Shown: positions 12,620 to 24,623 of the stretch, piece by piece | Position numbering within the stretch: the stretch's first letter is position 1 | How the letters are laid out: each line of letters begins with the position of its first letter | Source: Pseudomonas sp. HAR-UPW-AIA-41 | GTDB taxonomy: Bacteria > Pseudomonadota > Gammaproteobacteria > Pseudomonadales > Pseudomonadaceae | Assembly (NCBI RefSeq): GCF_002304225.1 | Contig: NZ_NSLB01000004.1 | Coordinates: 248,001 to 312,000 of the forward strand | Length of the DNA: 64,000 nt | Direction: 5' to 3' | Translations under genes and position numbers: made by a program | The notes under the pieces: generated by a model | The model's database searches: none | The model's input: the letters and a program-made list of their open reading frames with translations, nothing else | What the model was told of the DNA's origin: nothing

Positions 12620-13378
12620 CTAATACAGCAGGGGATACAGCAGGCGACCCAGCGCCTCATTCAACAGCTGCGCGTTCTGCCAGAAGGCTTTGCCCTCTGG
12701 CAGCCAGCCACCGACGGGCCGGGCATTGTCTACACCGAGAAAGCCGACTGGCGCGGCCAGCACCTGCAGCCCCTGCCGTTCGAAACACCAGCGAGCACGC
12801 GGCATGTGCGCCGCCTGCGTCACCAGCACCACGCGCTGCACGCCGGCCTCGCGCAACAACGGTGCGCTGAACAGGGCATTCTCCAAGGTGGTGCGGCTAC
12901 GCTCCTCGCGCCAGCGCACCACAATGCCGTAGTCGCGGGCCAGACTCTCCGCCATCAAGGCCGCCTCGGAGGGTGGCTGACCGTAATGCATGCCACCGGT
13001 GAGGAGCAAAGGCAGACCACTGGCCTTGGCCAAACGTGCCGCGTAACGCAGGCGCTCACTGGCCAGATGACCGGGCTGATCGCCCTCCCAGGCCGGATCG
13101 CCGCGCTCGCGGCCTGCCCCCAGCACCACAATGGCCTGAGCCTCACGCTGCAACTGAGTCCAGGCAGACTGCGGCAAGGGCGCCTCGCTCTCTAGGGCCC
13201 GACCGCCCCACTCCACCACAATCGGCAGGGACATCAGCCACAAGCCCAGTAACCCACCGACAAAGCCGGCCCTGGCCAGCCGCGGATAACGCCAACGCAG
13301 CCACCAGGCCGCCAGCAACATGAGCAGGAACAGCCCCGGTGGCAGGAACAACTGCTTAAAGAGGTATCTAATCGGCAT
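12620..13378 (-). CDS. YdcF/ElyC-family (DUF218) membrane protein
   Basis: A 252-residue protein with two N-terminal membrane segments (residues about 10-28 and 36-55) and a DUF218 domain: AIVVLGAGRE, LPLLLTGGMHYGQPPSEA, RSRTTLENA and VLVTQAAHMPRA are its usual motifs. ElyC-type proteins affect envelope integrity and undecaprenyl-phosphate supply in E. coli; the exact role here is not shown. It converges with lnt. The short 37-base gap to the upstream zinc-ribbon gene suggests a two-gene unit. Confidence 0.88.
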   Translation of the reverse strand: MPIRYLFKQLFLPPGLFLLMLLAAWWLRWRYPRLARAGFVGGLLGLWLMSLPIVVEWGGRALESEAPLPQSAWTQLQREAQAIVVLGAGRERGDPAWEGDQPGHLASERLRYAARLAKASGLPLLLTGGMHYGQPPSEAALMAESLARDYGIVVRWREERSRTTLENALFSAPLLREAGVQRVVLVTQAAHMPRARWCFERQGLQVLAAPVGFLGVDNARPVGGWLPEGKAFWQNAQLLNEALGRLLYPLLY

Positions 13379-13415
13379 AGGCCCTCCCGAACGAGGGCGC
13401 TAGCCTAGCAGGCTG

Positions 13416-13877
13416 CTAACGTGGCGTGCTTGCGCGAAACAGCTGCGAGCCGCAGGCCGGGCAAGGCGTCACGCCCTGCCCGCGCAACCAAGGTACTTCC
13501 GTACCGCACATGGCGCAGCACAGTTGCTGGCGACGCTTGAGGCGCGGTTTGACTGGTGCCACTTTACTGGTCGCCTGACGCGACGGCTTGCCAGCACCGC
13601 GCACACCGGCCGTACGCGCCTGTCGCAGGGCCTGATGCTCCAGCTGTTCCAGCTCTGCGGCCGCAGCATGCCAGCCCTGCAGCCACTGCAGGTCGCGCTC
13701 CAGATAAGCCTGAATCAACTCCATCTCGGCATTGGTCAACCCCTTGAGTTCGACCAGCTGCGGTTCGACATCGCGCAGTCGGCGCGCGCTTTCGGCTTCA
13801 TCCAGAGCCAGGGCGAGACGCTGCAGCAATCGCCCGTACAATCCACCAGTCTGTTCCGACCTTCTCGACTCCATCAT
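13416..13877 (-). CDS. Zinc-ribbon protein (DUF1451-like)
   Basis: A 153-residue protein with a charged helical N-terminal two thirds (LYGRLLQRLALALDEAESAR, then LTNAEMELIQAYLERDLQWL) and a C-terminal zinc ribbon: CCAMCGTEVPWLRGQGVTPCPACGS gives two CxxC knuckles. This is the layout of the DUF1451/YbeL zinc-ribbon family, of unknown function. The start may be either of two adjacent ATGs (13877 or 13874). It is divergent from leuS, as in other Pseudomonas. Confidence 0.85.
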   Translation of the reverse strand: MMESRRSEQTGGLYGRLLQRLALALDEAESARRLRDVEPQLVELKGLTNAEMELIQAYLERDLQWLQGWHAAAAELEQLEHQALRQARTAGVRGAGKPSRQATSKVAPVKPRLKRRQQLCCAMCGTEVPWLRGQGVTPCPACGSQLFRASTPR

Positions 13878-14102
13878 GACAACAACCCTGTACTACAAGC
13901 CGCTGAGGCCATTGTCATGAGCTTAGCCAGCACTCTTCGTGACGCAGTCGCAGCGCGACAAACGGCACAACAATCTGACCAATAAGACAAAAAATTTGCT
14001 GACTCGCACTCACCACCGACAGAACCGTCAGCCAACCGACACTGCCTGGCGGCATTTCCCTCGCAGTGCCTGCCTCATGTATCCTACCGCGTTTATCCGT
14101 AA

Positions 14103-16739
<2,637 letters not shown>

Positions 16740-16807
16740 ATAGTCGCCAACTGATCCAGGCCGTCGCAGCCCGCGCTGCGGCGGAACTCAGCAAGGGGAA
16801 AGAAAGA

Positions 16808-17416
16808 ATGATGAAACGGAATCTGCTGGTAATCGGCCTGGCCACCGTCCTCAGCGCCTGCGGCTTTCAGCTGCGCGGCACCGGCGACACCCAGTTCGCC
16901 ATCAAGGAAATCAACCTGACCGCGCGCAACAGCTACGGCGAAACCTACAAGCAACTGCGCGACCTGCTGCAGAGCAGCCAGGTCAAGGTGAGCACCGCCG
17001 CGCCCTACACCCTGGACCTGGCCAACGAACAGGAAAGCCAGCGCACCGCCAGCTACACCACCAATACCCGCAGCGCGGAAACCCAGCTGACCAGCACTCT
17101 GGACTACCAGATCAAGAGCCGCGACGGCCTGCTCCTGCTGCAGGATCAGGTGGAAGTGCAGAAGGTCTATGTGCAGGACGGCAACAACCTGATCGGCTCC
17201 GACGAAGAAGCCGCCCAGCTGCGTGGTGAGATCCGCCGCGACCTGGTTCAGCAGATGGCCATGCGCCTGCAGCTGATCAACCCGGAGCGCCTGGCCGAGC
17301 TGGAAGCCACCGCCCGCGCCAAGGCCAAGGCCGAAGCCGATGCCCGTGCGGCAGCTGCCAAGGCACGCGCCGAGCAGCCACAGCAATCGCCGATCCAGCT
17401 GCCGATCGGCCAGTAA
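16808..17416 (+). CDS. lptE: LPS-assembly lipoprotein LptE
   Basis: A 202-residue outer-membrane lipoprotein. The signal peptide ends in a lipobox LSACG, followed by FQLRGTG as in all LptE proteins. It plugs the LptD barrel and helps insert LPS. The C-terminal tail is a long Ala/Lys-rich helix (ARAKAKAEADARAAAAKARA), common in Pseudomonas LptE. Two adjacent ATGs (16808, 16811) can start it; AGGGGA lies 10-13 bases upstream. It sits 68 bases after leuS and before holA, the usual order. Confidence 0.95.
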   Translation: MMKRNLLVIGLATVLSACGFQLRGTGDTQFAIKEINLTARNSYGETYKQLRDLLQSSQVKVSTAAPYTLDLANEQESQRTASYTTNTRSAETQLTSTLDYQIKSRDGLLLLQDQVEVQKVYVQDGNNLIGSDEEAAQLRGEIRRDLVQQMAMRLQLINPERLAELEATARAKAKAEADARAAAAKARAEQPQQSPIQLPIGQ

Positions 17417-17422
17417 GCAGAC

Positions 17423-17446
17423 AAGGGCCGGGTAACCGGCCCTTTT
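17423..17446 (+). terminator. Hairpin after lptE
   Basis: AAGGGCCGG and CCGGCCCTT pair around a four-base GTAA loop and are followed by TTTT. It is only 26 bases before holA, so it may attenuate rather than end transcription. Confidence 0.65.
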
Positions 17447-17471
17447 CACTCCTGACGAAGCTCGCTCCGCA

Positions 17472-18509
17472 ATGAAACTCAACCCCGCGCAACTCGGCAA
17501 ACACCTGCAAAGCCAGCTGGCCCCGGTCTACGTGGTCAGTGGCGATGAGCACCTGCTCTGCCAGGAAGCCTGCGACGCCATTCGCGCCGCCTGCCGGGCC
17601 CAGGGTTTCAGCGAGCGCCAGGTATTTCATGTCGACAAGAACTTCGACTGGGGCCAGCTCTATGCGGCCGGTGCCAGCCTGTCATTGTTCGCCGAAAAGA
17701 AGCTCATCGAGCTGCGTATCGATGGCGGCAAGCCGGGCGACAAGGGTGCTGCCGCCCTGCTCGACTATCTGGTTCGCCCGGCCGAGGACACCCTGCTGCT
17801 GATCAGCCTGCCCAAGCTCGATGGCAGCACGCAGAAAACCAAGTGGGCCAAGGCCTTGATCGAAGGCCAGAACAGCCAGTTCGTGCAGATCTGGCCGGTG
17901 GAGAGCAGCCAGCTGCCTGCCTGGATTCGCCAGCGCCTGGCCAACGCCGGTCTGGCCGCCAGCCCCGAAGCAGTCGAGCTGATCGCCGCCCGCGTGGAAG
18001 GCAACCTGCTGGCCGCCCAGCAGGAGATCGAGAAGCTCAAGCTGATGGCCGAGGGCAACCAGATCGACGCCGCCACGGTGCAGGCGGCGGTGGCCGACAG
18101 TGCGCGCTTCGACGTGTTCGGCCTGATCGATGCAGCCCTCAACGGCGAGGCTCAGCACAGCCTGCGTATGCTCGAAGCGCTGCGTGGCGAGGGCGTCGAG
18201 GCACCCGTGATCCTCTGGGCACTGGCCCGGGAGATCCGCCTGCTGGCGGGTCTGGCCCAGCAGTTCGCCGCCGGCGTACCACTGGACAAAGCCTTCGCCA
18301 GTTGCCGTCCGCCGGTCTGGGATAAGCGCCGGCCGCTGCTGTCCAAGGCCCTGCAGCGCCATCCGCATGCCCGCTGGCAGCAGATGCTGGGGGATGCCCA
18401 GCGTATCGACGCGCAGATCAAGGGTCAGGCCGAAGGCTCGCCGTGGAACGGTCTCAGCCGCCTGTGCCTGCTGCTGGCCGGTCAGCGCCTGCACTTGCCC
18501 GCCGAGTAA
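17472..18509 (+). CDS. holA: DNA polymerase III delta subunit HolA
   Basis: A 345-residue clamp-loader subunit that opens the beta sliding clamp. The conserved N-terminus KLNPAQLGKHLQ, then LAPVYVVSGDEHLLCQEA, is followed by LIELRIDGGKPGDKGAAAL and the C-terminal collar domain. Length matches the family. It follows lptE as in E. coli and Pseudomonas and precedes the small arfA gene by 80 bases. Confidence 0.95.
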   Translation: MKLNPAQLGKHLQSQLAPVYVVSGDEHLLCQEACDAIRAACRAQGFSERQVFHVDKNFDWGQLYAAGASLSLFAEKKLIELRIDGGKPGDKGAAALLDYLVRPAEDTLLLISLPKLDGSTQKTKWAKALIEGQNSQFVQIWPVESSQLPAWIRQRLANAGLAASPEAVELIAARVEGNLLAAQQEIEKLKLMAEGNQIDAATVQAAVADSARFDVFGLIDAALNGEAQHSLRMLEALRGEGVEAPVILWALAREIRLLAGLAQQFAAGVPLDKAFASCRPPVWDKRRPLLSKALQRHPHARWQQMLGDAQRIDAQIKGQAEGSPWNGLSRLCLLLAGQRLHLPAE

Positions 18510-18589
18510 ACGGCAACTGGACATTTTTTGACCAGCCGCGCATGCTCCGCACGCCAGCAACCCGCTGGTGCTCATCGAGGAACACGCGC

Positions 18590-18748
18590 ATGGCCAAGCC
18601 CCGCAAACGACGACCGAATCAGGCCAAATCCCTGGTTGCCCAACCACTGTTCCGCTGCCGCCAGGAACAACCGAAGAAGGGCAAAGGCAGTTACCGCCGC
18701 GAAGCCTCCCAGCAAAACTGGGAGGCTTCTGTGTTTCTGGCGGCCTGA
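18590..18748 (+). CDS. arfA: Alternative ribosome-rescue factor ArfA
   Basis: A 52-residue basic protein, MAKPRKRRPNQAKSLVAQPL then FRCRQEQ and PKKGKGSYRRE, ending QQNWEASVFLAA. The PLFRxR, KKGKGSY and NWEAS signatures are those of ArfA, which enters stalled nonstop ribosomes and recruits RF2. The ribosome site GAGGA (18577-18581) fits the ATG at 18590. A strong hairpin (18701-18729) lies inside the reading frame from codon 38 on. In E. coli such an internal hairpin makes arfA mRNA nonstop, so tmRNA destroys the product unless trans-translation fails. The same control is inferred here. Confidence 0.9.
   Translation: MAKPRKRRPNQAKSLVAQPLFRCRQEQPKKGKGSYRREASQQNWEASVFLAA
18701..18733 (+). terminator. 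Intragenic hairpin/terminator controlling arfA
   Basis: GAAGCCTCCCAG-CAAAA-CTGGGAGGCTTC is a perfect 12-bp stem with a 5-base loop, followed by TGTGTTT. It lies wholly within the arfA reading frame, downstream of the KKGKGSY codons. This is the position used for RNase III cleavage or premature termination in the known ArfA circuit. Confidence 0.8.
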
Positions 18749-18799
18749 AAAGCCCATTCGTGCTAGGGTAGCGACCTGTCCGCTGGTTCAGGAACACCC

Positions 18800-20092
18800 A
18801 TGTCCATGCTGTCCCCCAACCGCCTTGGCTTTGCCATCGCCTTCGCCTTGCTCTGCTCCTGCAGCAGCACACCGCCCGCGACGAGCAACTCGACCAGCCA
18901 GGCCCAAGCACCCTCCCCGGTCGCTGCCGCAGCGACCAAGAGCGCCGCAACCAGCCCGGCCGACACACCGGCCCGCCATGAGAGCTTCAGCGCCTGGCAA
19001 AGCGACTTCCGCCGCCTGGCTCTGAGTCAGGGCATCAGCGTCGCCACTCTCGACCAAGCCCTCGCCGGCCTTGAGCCCGATCCGGCGGTCATTGCCGCCG
19101 ACAGCAGCCAACCCGAATTTACCCGCCCGGTGTGGGAGTATCTGGACGGTGCCGTCTCGGCCAGCCGGGTAAAACGAGGTCAGCAACTGCAGGTCGAATA
19201 TGCCGCCACCCTCAGCGCCATCGAACAACGCTATGCCGTGGATGCCCAGGTGCTGCTGGCGGTCTGGGGCATGGAAAGTGCCTTCGGCCACAACATCGGC
19301 AACAAGAACGTGATCCGCTCGCTGGCCAGCCTGGCCTATGCCGGTCGCCGCGCCAGCTTCTGGCAGGAACAGCTGCTCGCCGCACTGCGTATCCTCGATG
19401 CCGGCGACATCAGCGCACGCGGCATGATCGGCTCCTGGGCCGGCGCCATGGGCCAGACCCAGTTCATGCCGACCACCTATGCCAGTCATGCGGTGGACTT
19501 CGACGGCGATGGCCGCCGCGATATCTGGAATTCTGCCAGCGACGCACTGGGTTCAGCCGCACACTATCTGCACGCCTCCGGCTGGCAGGCCGGTAAGCCC
19601 TGGGGTTTCCAGGTCGCCCTGCCGGATAACTTCGACTATGCCCTGGCCGACACCGGCATCCGCAAGACCTACGCCCAGTGGAACGCCCTCGGCATCAAGG
19701 GCACACCGCAGGGGCTGGCTGCCGGCGACCGCGGCTATCTGCTGCTGCCCGCAGGGCATCGCGGCCCGGCGTTCCTGGTCTTCGGCAACTTCAACAGCAT
19801 TCTCAAGTACAACAACTCGACGTCCTACGCGCTGGCCATCGGCCTGCTCAGCGATGCCATTCGCGGCCAGCAGCTCGCCCTGCAGTGGCCACGCGGCGAC
19901 AAGCCGCTCTCGCGCCACGAGCGCATCGAACTGCAGGAGCAACTGAGCCGGCTGGGCTTCGATCCGGGGATTGCCGACGGCATCATCGGCGCCAACACCC
20001 GCCGCGCGGTGCGTGGCTCCCAGCAGCAGCTGGGCTGGCCGGCCGATGGCTACCCGACACCGCAGCTGCTGACTGAACTGCGCAAGCGCTGA
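18800..20092 (+). CDS. MltB-family lytic murein transglycosylase with peptidoglycan-binding domain
   Basis: A 430-residue exported protein with a likely lipobox (LLCSC near residue 22) and an Ala/Ser/Pro-rich tether. The MltB-type catalytic domain has the catalytic Glu in VWGMESAFGHNIG, plus SWAGAMGQTQFMPTTY and DFDGDGRRDIW. A C-terminal PG_binding_1 domain follows (LQEQLSRLGFDPGIADGIIG region). It cleaves glycan strands to 1,6-anhydromuropeptides. The position before lipA suggests the P. aeruginosa SltB3 counterpart, though the apparent lipobox is worth checking because the Slt-type names imply soluble forms. Confidence 0.92.
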   Translation: MSMLSPNRLGFAIAFALLCSCSSTPPATSNSTSQAQAPSPVAAAATKSAATSPADTPARHESFSAWQSDFRRLALSQGISVATLDQALAGLEPDPAVIAADSSQPEFTRPVWEYLDGAVSASRVKRGQQLQVEYAATLSAIEQRYAVDAQVLLAVWGMESAFGHNIGNKNVIRSLASLAYAGRRASFWQEQLLAALRILDAGDISARGMIGSWAGAMGQTQFMPTTYASHAVDFDGDGRRDIWNSASDALGSAAHYLHASGWQAGKPWGFQVALPDNFDYALADTGIRKTYAQWNALGIKGTPQGLAAGDRGYLLLPAGHRGPAFLVFGNFNSILKYNNSTSYALAIGLLSDAIRGQQLALQWPRGDKPLSRHERIELQEQLSRLGFDPGIADGIIGANTRRAVRGSQQQLGWPADGYPTPQLLTELRKR

Positions 20093-20186
20093 CCCCATAA
20101 CCGACCAGCCGGTCAGGCTGTGATAAACTGCGCGGCGGCCACAAGCCGCCCCGCCCACTGAGCCTCACCCGGAGCCCAGACCGCCG

Positions 20187-21239
<1,053 letters not shown>

Positions 21240-21272
21240 GCCTGCCAGGCTCAGACCGTTGGCCGACGCCTG

Positions 21273-21893
21273 TTACTCGTAGCCAAGACGCTGACGCAAT
21301 GCCTGCTCCAGGCGTTGCGCCACTTCGTCGAGTACAGGCGGCGTCGCCAGCAAATCCTTCATCTGCACCATCTTCAGGCCGGCATAGCCACAGGGATTGA
21401 TGCGCTGAAAGGGCGTCATGTCCATGTCGACATTCAGTGCCAGACCGTGGAACGAGCAGCCACGCCTGACCCGCAGGCCCAGCGAGGCAATCTTGTCGTC
21501 CTTCACATAGACACCGGGAGCCTCGGCCTTGGGCGCCGCCTCGATGCCATAGCCGGCCAGCACATCCACCAGGCTCAACTCCATGGCGCTAACCAGCTCA
21601 CGCACGCCCAGATCCAGGCGTCGCAGGTCCAGCATCAGATAGGCCACCAGCTGGCCGGGGCCGTGGTAGGTCACCTGGCCACCCCGCTCGACCTGCACAA
21701 CCGGAATATCACCGGGCGCCAGCAGGTGTTCGGGCTTGCCGGCCTGCCCCTGGGTGAACACCCGGGGATGCTGCAGCAGCCAGATTTCATCCACCGTCTG
21801 CTCGTCACGCTCGTCCGTCAGGCGACGCATCGCCTCCAGCGTCGGCAGGTAATCCGCCAACCCCAGATGACGCACCAGCAGGGGCGGTGCCAC
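21273..21893 (-). CDS. lipB: Octanoyl-[ACP]:protein N-octanoyltransferase LipB
   Basis: A 206-residue transferase moving octanoyl from ACP to lipoyl domains. Conserved motifs are [36 protein letters not shown] and [13 protein letters not shown], with the catalytic Cys in the last and Lys in the second. It starts with GTG at 21893, sharing one base with the ybeD stop (TAGTG), so ybeD and lipB are coupled. Confidence 0.96.
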   Translation of the reverse strand: MAPPLLVRHLGLADYLPTLEAMRRLTDERDEQTVDEIWLLQHPRVFTQGQAGKPEHLLAPGDIPVVQVERGGQVTYHGPGQLVAYLMLDLRRLDLGVRELVSAMELSLVDVLAGYGIEAAPKAEAPGVYVKDDKIASLGLRVRRGCSFHGLALNVDMDMTPFQRINPCGYAGLKMVQMKDLLATPPVLDEVAQRLEQALRQRLGYE

Positions 21894-22171
21894 TAGAGCA
21901 CCATGTGCACGCGCCCGGTGGCGCGCAGATCGACATGGATGGCCTGCAACTGCTCGACACCGGTCGCGGTGATCAGTACCTGAACGGACAGGAAGCGCCC
22001 GTTGCGGCTGTCGCGCACCACCAGCGTGCTGCTGTCGAGGCCTGGGGCATGGCGGCCAATGACCTGAATGACCAGATCGGCAAAGTCTTCGCCGGCCTCA
22101 CCGATCACCTTGATCGGGTAGTTCGGACAGGGGAATTCGATTTTCGGGGCTTGAATGTCGCTATCGGTCAT
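21893..22171 (-). CDS. ybeD: YbeD family protein (DUF493)
   Basis: A 92-residue DUF493 protein ([20 protein letters not shown], then DRNGRF-type segment [11 protein letters not shown]). YbeD has an ACT-like fold and is conserved next to lipB; its suggested role in lipoate metabolism or regulation is not proven. It directly overlaps lipB and lies downstream of dacC, from which it is separated by a terminator. Confidence 0.93.
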   Translation of the reverse strand: MTDSDIQAPKIEFPCPNYPIKVIGEAGEDFADLVIQVIGRHAPGLDSSTLVVRDSRNGRFLSVQVLITATGVEQLQAIHVDLRATGRVHMVL

Positions 22172-22265
22172 GGCATCGGCAGGCTTTTGGCCCGTTGGCA
22201 GAGGCAGGCTCCAGAGTGGGAGCGCTGCACGGAAGGAAGTCAGCCCGGAGTGGGCGCTTCCCTAT

Positions 22266-22301
22266 AAATAAGCCCGGCCTCGGGATTTTCAAGGCCGGGC
22301 T
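22266..22301 (-). terminator. Terminator after dacC
   Basis: On the minus strand AGCCCGGCCT pairs with AGGCCGGGCT (22292-22301 with 22271-22280) around an 11-base loop, then TTATTTATAG. It separates dacC from ybeD-lipB. Confidence 0.7.
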
Positions 22302-22354
22302 GCAGCTTGCGGACGCACGGTCAGGTGCGTCCATTCGGTCTCAGCTGAGTAGTC

Positions 22355-23524
22355 TCAGTTGAACAGACCGAAGAAGAACAGGCGAATACCGTCCCACAGG
22401 CGGCGGAAGAAACCGCCCTCTTCGACAGCCTCCAGGGCCACCAGATCGGCACTGTGCACCACTTCCTCACCCAGCTTGACCTGTACGCTGCCGATCACAT
22501 CGCCCTGCTTGATCGGGGCCACCAGTTGCGGATTCAGGCTCATGCTGGCCTGCAGCTTGGCCAACTGGCCTTTGGGCAGGGTCAGGCTGAGATCGCTGGC
22601 CAGGCCCGCCTTCACTTCACGGGCAGTGCCCTTCCAGACCTGCGCCTTGGCCAGCTCGGCACCCTTCTGATAGAAGGTCTTGGTTTCGAAGAAGCGGAAG
22701 CCGTAGGTCAGCAGCTTCTGGGTTTCAGCGGCACGCGCCGACTCATTGGCTGTGCCGAAGACCGAGGTGATCATGCGAGCGCCTTCGCGGACGGCAGAAG
22801 CCACCAGACAGAAGCCGGCTTCCTCGGTGTGACCGGTCTTCAGGCCGTCGACGGTCTTGTCGCGGTACAGCAGCAGGTTACGGTTGCCCTGCTTGATGTT
22901 GTTCCAGAAGAACTCTTTCTGCGAATAGATCGCATAGTGCTCGGCATCCTCATTGATGATGGCGCGAGCCAGAATGGCCATGTCGTGGGCACTGGAGTAG
23001 TGCTCCGGGTGCGGCAGACCGGTGGCGTTCATGAAGTGGGTGTTCTTCATGCCCAGGCGCTCGGCGGTCTCGTTCATCATGTCGGCGAAGGCATCCTCGC
23101 TGCCGGCGATGTACTCGGCAATAGCGATGCTGGCGTCGTTGCCCGACTGAATGATGATGCCGTGCAGCAGGTCGTCGACTGTCACCTGACTGTTCAGCGG
23201 CAGGAACATGGTCGAACCACCCGAAGCAGCGCCACCGGTGCGCCAGGCATGCTCGCTCACAGTGACCAGATCCTGCTCGCCGATCTTGCCCTTACGGATT
23301 TCCAGGGTCGCGATGTAGGCGGTCATCAGTTTGGTCAGGCTGGCCGGCGGCAGGCGCTGGTCGCCATTGTTCTCCACCAGAACCTTGCCACTGGCGTGAT
23401 CCATCAGCACGTAGGACTTGGCGGCCAGTTGCGGCGGAGAAGGCAGTGCATCGACAGCCCAGGCGCTGGGCGCACAGAGCAGCAGAACGGTAAGGAGCAG
23501 GCGTTGCAGGGTGTTGATGTTCAT
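22355..23524 (-). CDS. dacC: D-alanyl-D-alanine carboxypeptidase DacC (PBP5/6)
   Basis: A 389-residue penicillin-binding protein with a signal peptide ending SAWA, the catalytic SxxK S62-L-T-K65, an SGN motif (QSGNDAS) and KTG (LKTGHTE). A C-terminal beta domain and an amphipathic membrane-anchoring helix (FFRRLWDGIRLFFFGLFN) close it. It trims the terminal D-Ala from pentapeptide stems. It is the last gene of the leftward cell-wall cluster. Confidence 0.97.
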   Translation of the reverse strand: MNINTLQRLLLTVLLLCAPSAWAVDALPSPPQLAAKSYVLMDHASGKVLVENNGDQRLPPASLTKLMTAYIATLEIRKGKIGEQDLVTVSEHAWRTGGAASGGSTMFLPLNSQVTVDDLLHGIIIQSGNDASIAIAEYIAGSEDAFADMMNETAERLGMKNTHFMNATGLPHPEHYSSAHDMAILARAIINEDAEHYAIYSQKEFFWNNIKQGNRNLLLYRDKTVDGLKTGHTEEAGFCLVASAVREGARMITSVFGTANESARAAETQKLLTYGFRFFETKTFYQKGAELAKAQVWKGTAREVKAGLASDLSLTLPKGQLAKLQASMSLNPQLVAPIKQGDVIGSVQVKLGEEVVHSADLVALEAVEEGGFFRRLWDGIRLFFFGLFN

Positions 23525-23585
23525 CCGAATCTCTGACAGTTACTCATGATGGTCGATCGGCCTCCCATCCCTGGGCGACCGTGCT

Positions 23586-23602
23586 GCCCGCAAGATGCGG
23601 GC
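23586..23602 (-). other. Stem-loop between rlpA and dacC
   Basis: GCCCGCA-AGA-TGCGGGC forms a 7-bp stem with a 3-base loop between the two genes. No T-run follows on the minus strand, so an attenuator or mRNA-stability hairpin is more likely than a terminator. Confidence 0.4.
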
Positions 23603-23618
23603 GAATCGTGGTGCGGAC

Positions 23619-24623
23619 TTACGGCTTGACCAGGGTCGGCTGCCCCAGATTGGCCAGGCGGATACTGTCCTGCAGTTTCAGCGCCTCATCCTGCGTGTCG
23701 ATCGGCCCCAGGCGTACGCGGTGCAGGATCTGCTGATTCAGCGCCACCGAGCTGATAAACACCGGGGCAGCCGTCAGACTGCCCAGCTTCGACTTGAGCA
23801 GCTCCGCAGCGTCCGGATTGGCGAAGGCGCCCACCTGGAGATACAGGCCAGACAGCCCGGCTGAAGCGTTTTTTTTTGCGTCGATCTGCACCGGCAGGAC
23901 AGCGGCGGCATGCTGTTCCAGCGGCGGCGTGTACTGCTCAACCGGAGCCGGCACAGGCTGAGCCGAGGTAGCCGGCAGCGACAGCGGCTTGTTCGAGGCC
24001 TGCTGCGGGGCAGCCAGCACCAGCGGCACCGGACGGCCCTGCTGGGCCCACCACTCATGCGGGTCGATACCCTCGACCGTCACGCGCGCGGTACCGGTTT
24101 CGGCATAGCCGAGCTTCTTTGCGGCGGCGAAGGACAGGTCGATGATGCGGTCGGAATAGAACGGACCACGGTCGTTGACGCGCAAGATCACGCTCTTGCC
24201 GTTGTCGAGATTGGTCACCTTGACGTAGCTGGGCAGCGGCAGGGTCTTGTGCGCCGCCGTCATACCGTACAGGTCATAGGTTTCGCCGTTGGCGGTAGCC
24301 TGGCCATGGAACTTGGTGCCATACCAGGAGGCGGTGCCCGTGGCGCGGTAACGGCGGGCGTCCTGCAACGGGAAGTAGGTCTTGCCCATCACCGAATAGG
24401 GATTGGCCTTGTAGCGCCCGTAATGCGGCATCGGCACGGCATCGGGGATCTTCGACACATCGACATCCCACCAGGGCGAGCCATCGCGGTGTGGCCTGGC
24501 ATAGTCACCCGGGCCGCTGATCGGGCCAGCTCCCGGCTGCACGGGCTGCGGCGCACGACTGCTCGAGCAACTGGCCAGCAGGGCGGCCAGAGCGGCGTAA
24601 AGTGCAAGCGTCGGCAATCTCAC
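23619..24623 (-). CDS. rlpA: Septal-ring lytic transglycosylase lipoprotein RlpA
   Basis: A 334-residue outer-membrane lipoprotein (lipobox LLASCSS). The double-psi beta-barrel domain has TGTASWYGTKFHGQATANGE and the catalytic-region VTNLDNGKSVILRVNDRGPF; a proline-rich linker and a C-terminal SPOR domain (GLYLQVGAFANPDAAE) follow. It cleaves denuded glycan at the division septum, and SPOR targets it there. The start is GTG at 24623, overlapping the sltB1 stop (GTGA). A run of nine A on the coding strand sits just before the SPOR domain. Confidence 0.95.
   Translation of the reverse strand: MRLPTLALYAALAALLASCSSSRAPQPVQPGAGPISGPGDYARPHRDGSPWWDVDVSKIPDAVPMPHYGRYKANPYSVMGKTYFPLQDARRYRATGTASWYGTKFHGQATANGETYDLYGMTAAHKTLPLPSYVKVTNLDNGKSVILRVNDRGPFYSDRIIDLSFAAAKKLGYAETGTARVTVEGIDPHEWWAQQGRPVPLVLAAPQQASNKPLSLPATSAQPVPAPVEQYTPPLEQHAAAVLPVQIDAKKNASAGLSGLYLQVGAFANPDAAELLKSKLGSLTAAPVFISSVALNQQILHRVRLGPIDTQDEALKLQDSIRLANLGQPTLVKP
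23869..23877 (-). repeat. A9 homopolymer inside rlpA
   Basis: The coding strand reads GCA AAA AAA AAC, nine consecutive A in a GC-rich gene, ending in A-AAA-AAC, the form of a -1 ribosomal slippery site. It lies between the linker and the SPOR domain. A -1 shift would replace SPOR with about 30 unrelated residues. Confidence 0.8.

Noticed and set aside
13401-13420. CTAGCAGGCTGCTAAC near the zinc-ribbon gene stop resembling an arm of palindromic element copy 2
   Set aside because: Only about ten bases match and no core follows; a small local hairpin is enough to explain it.
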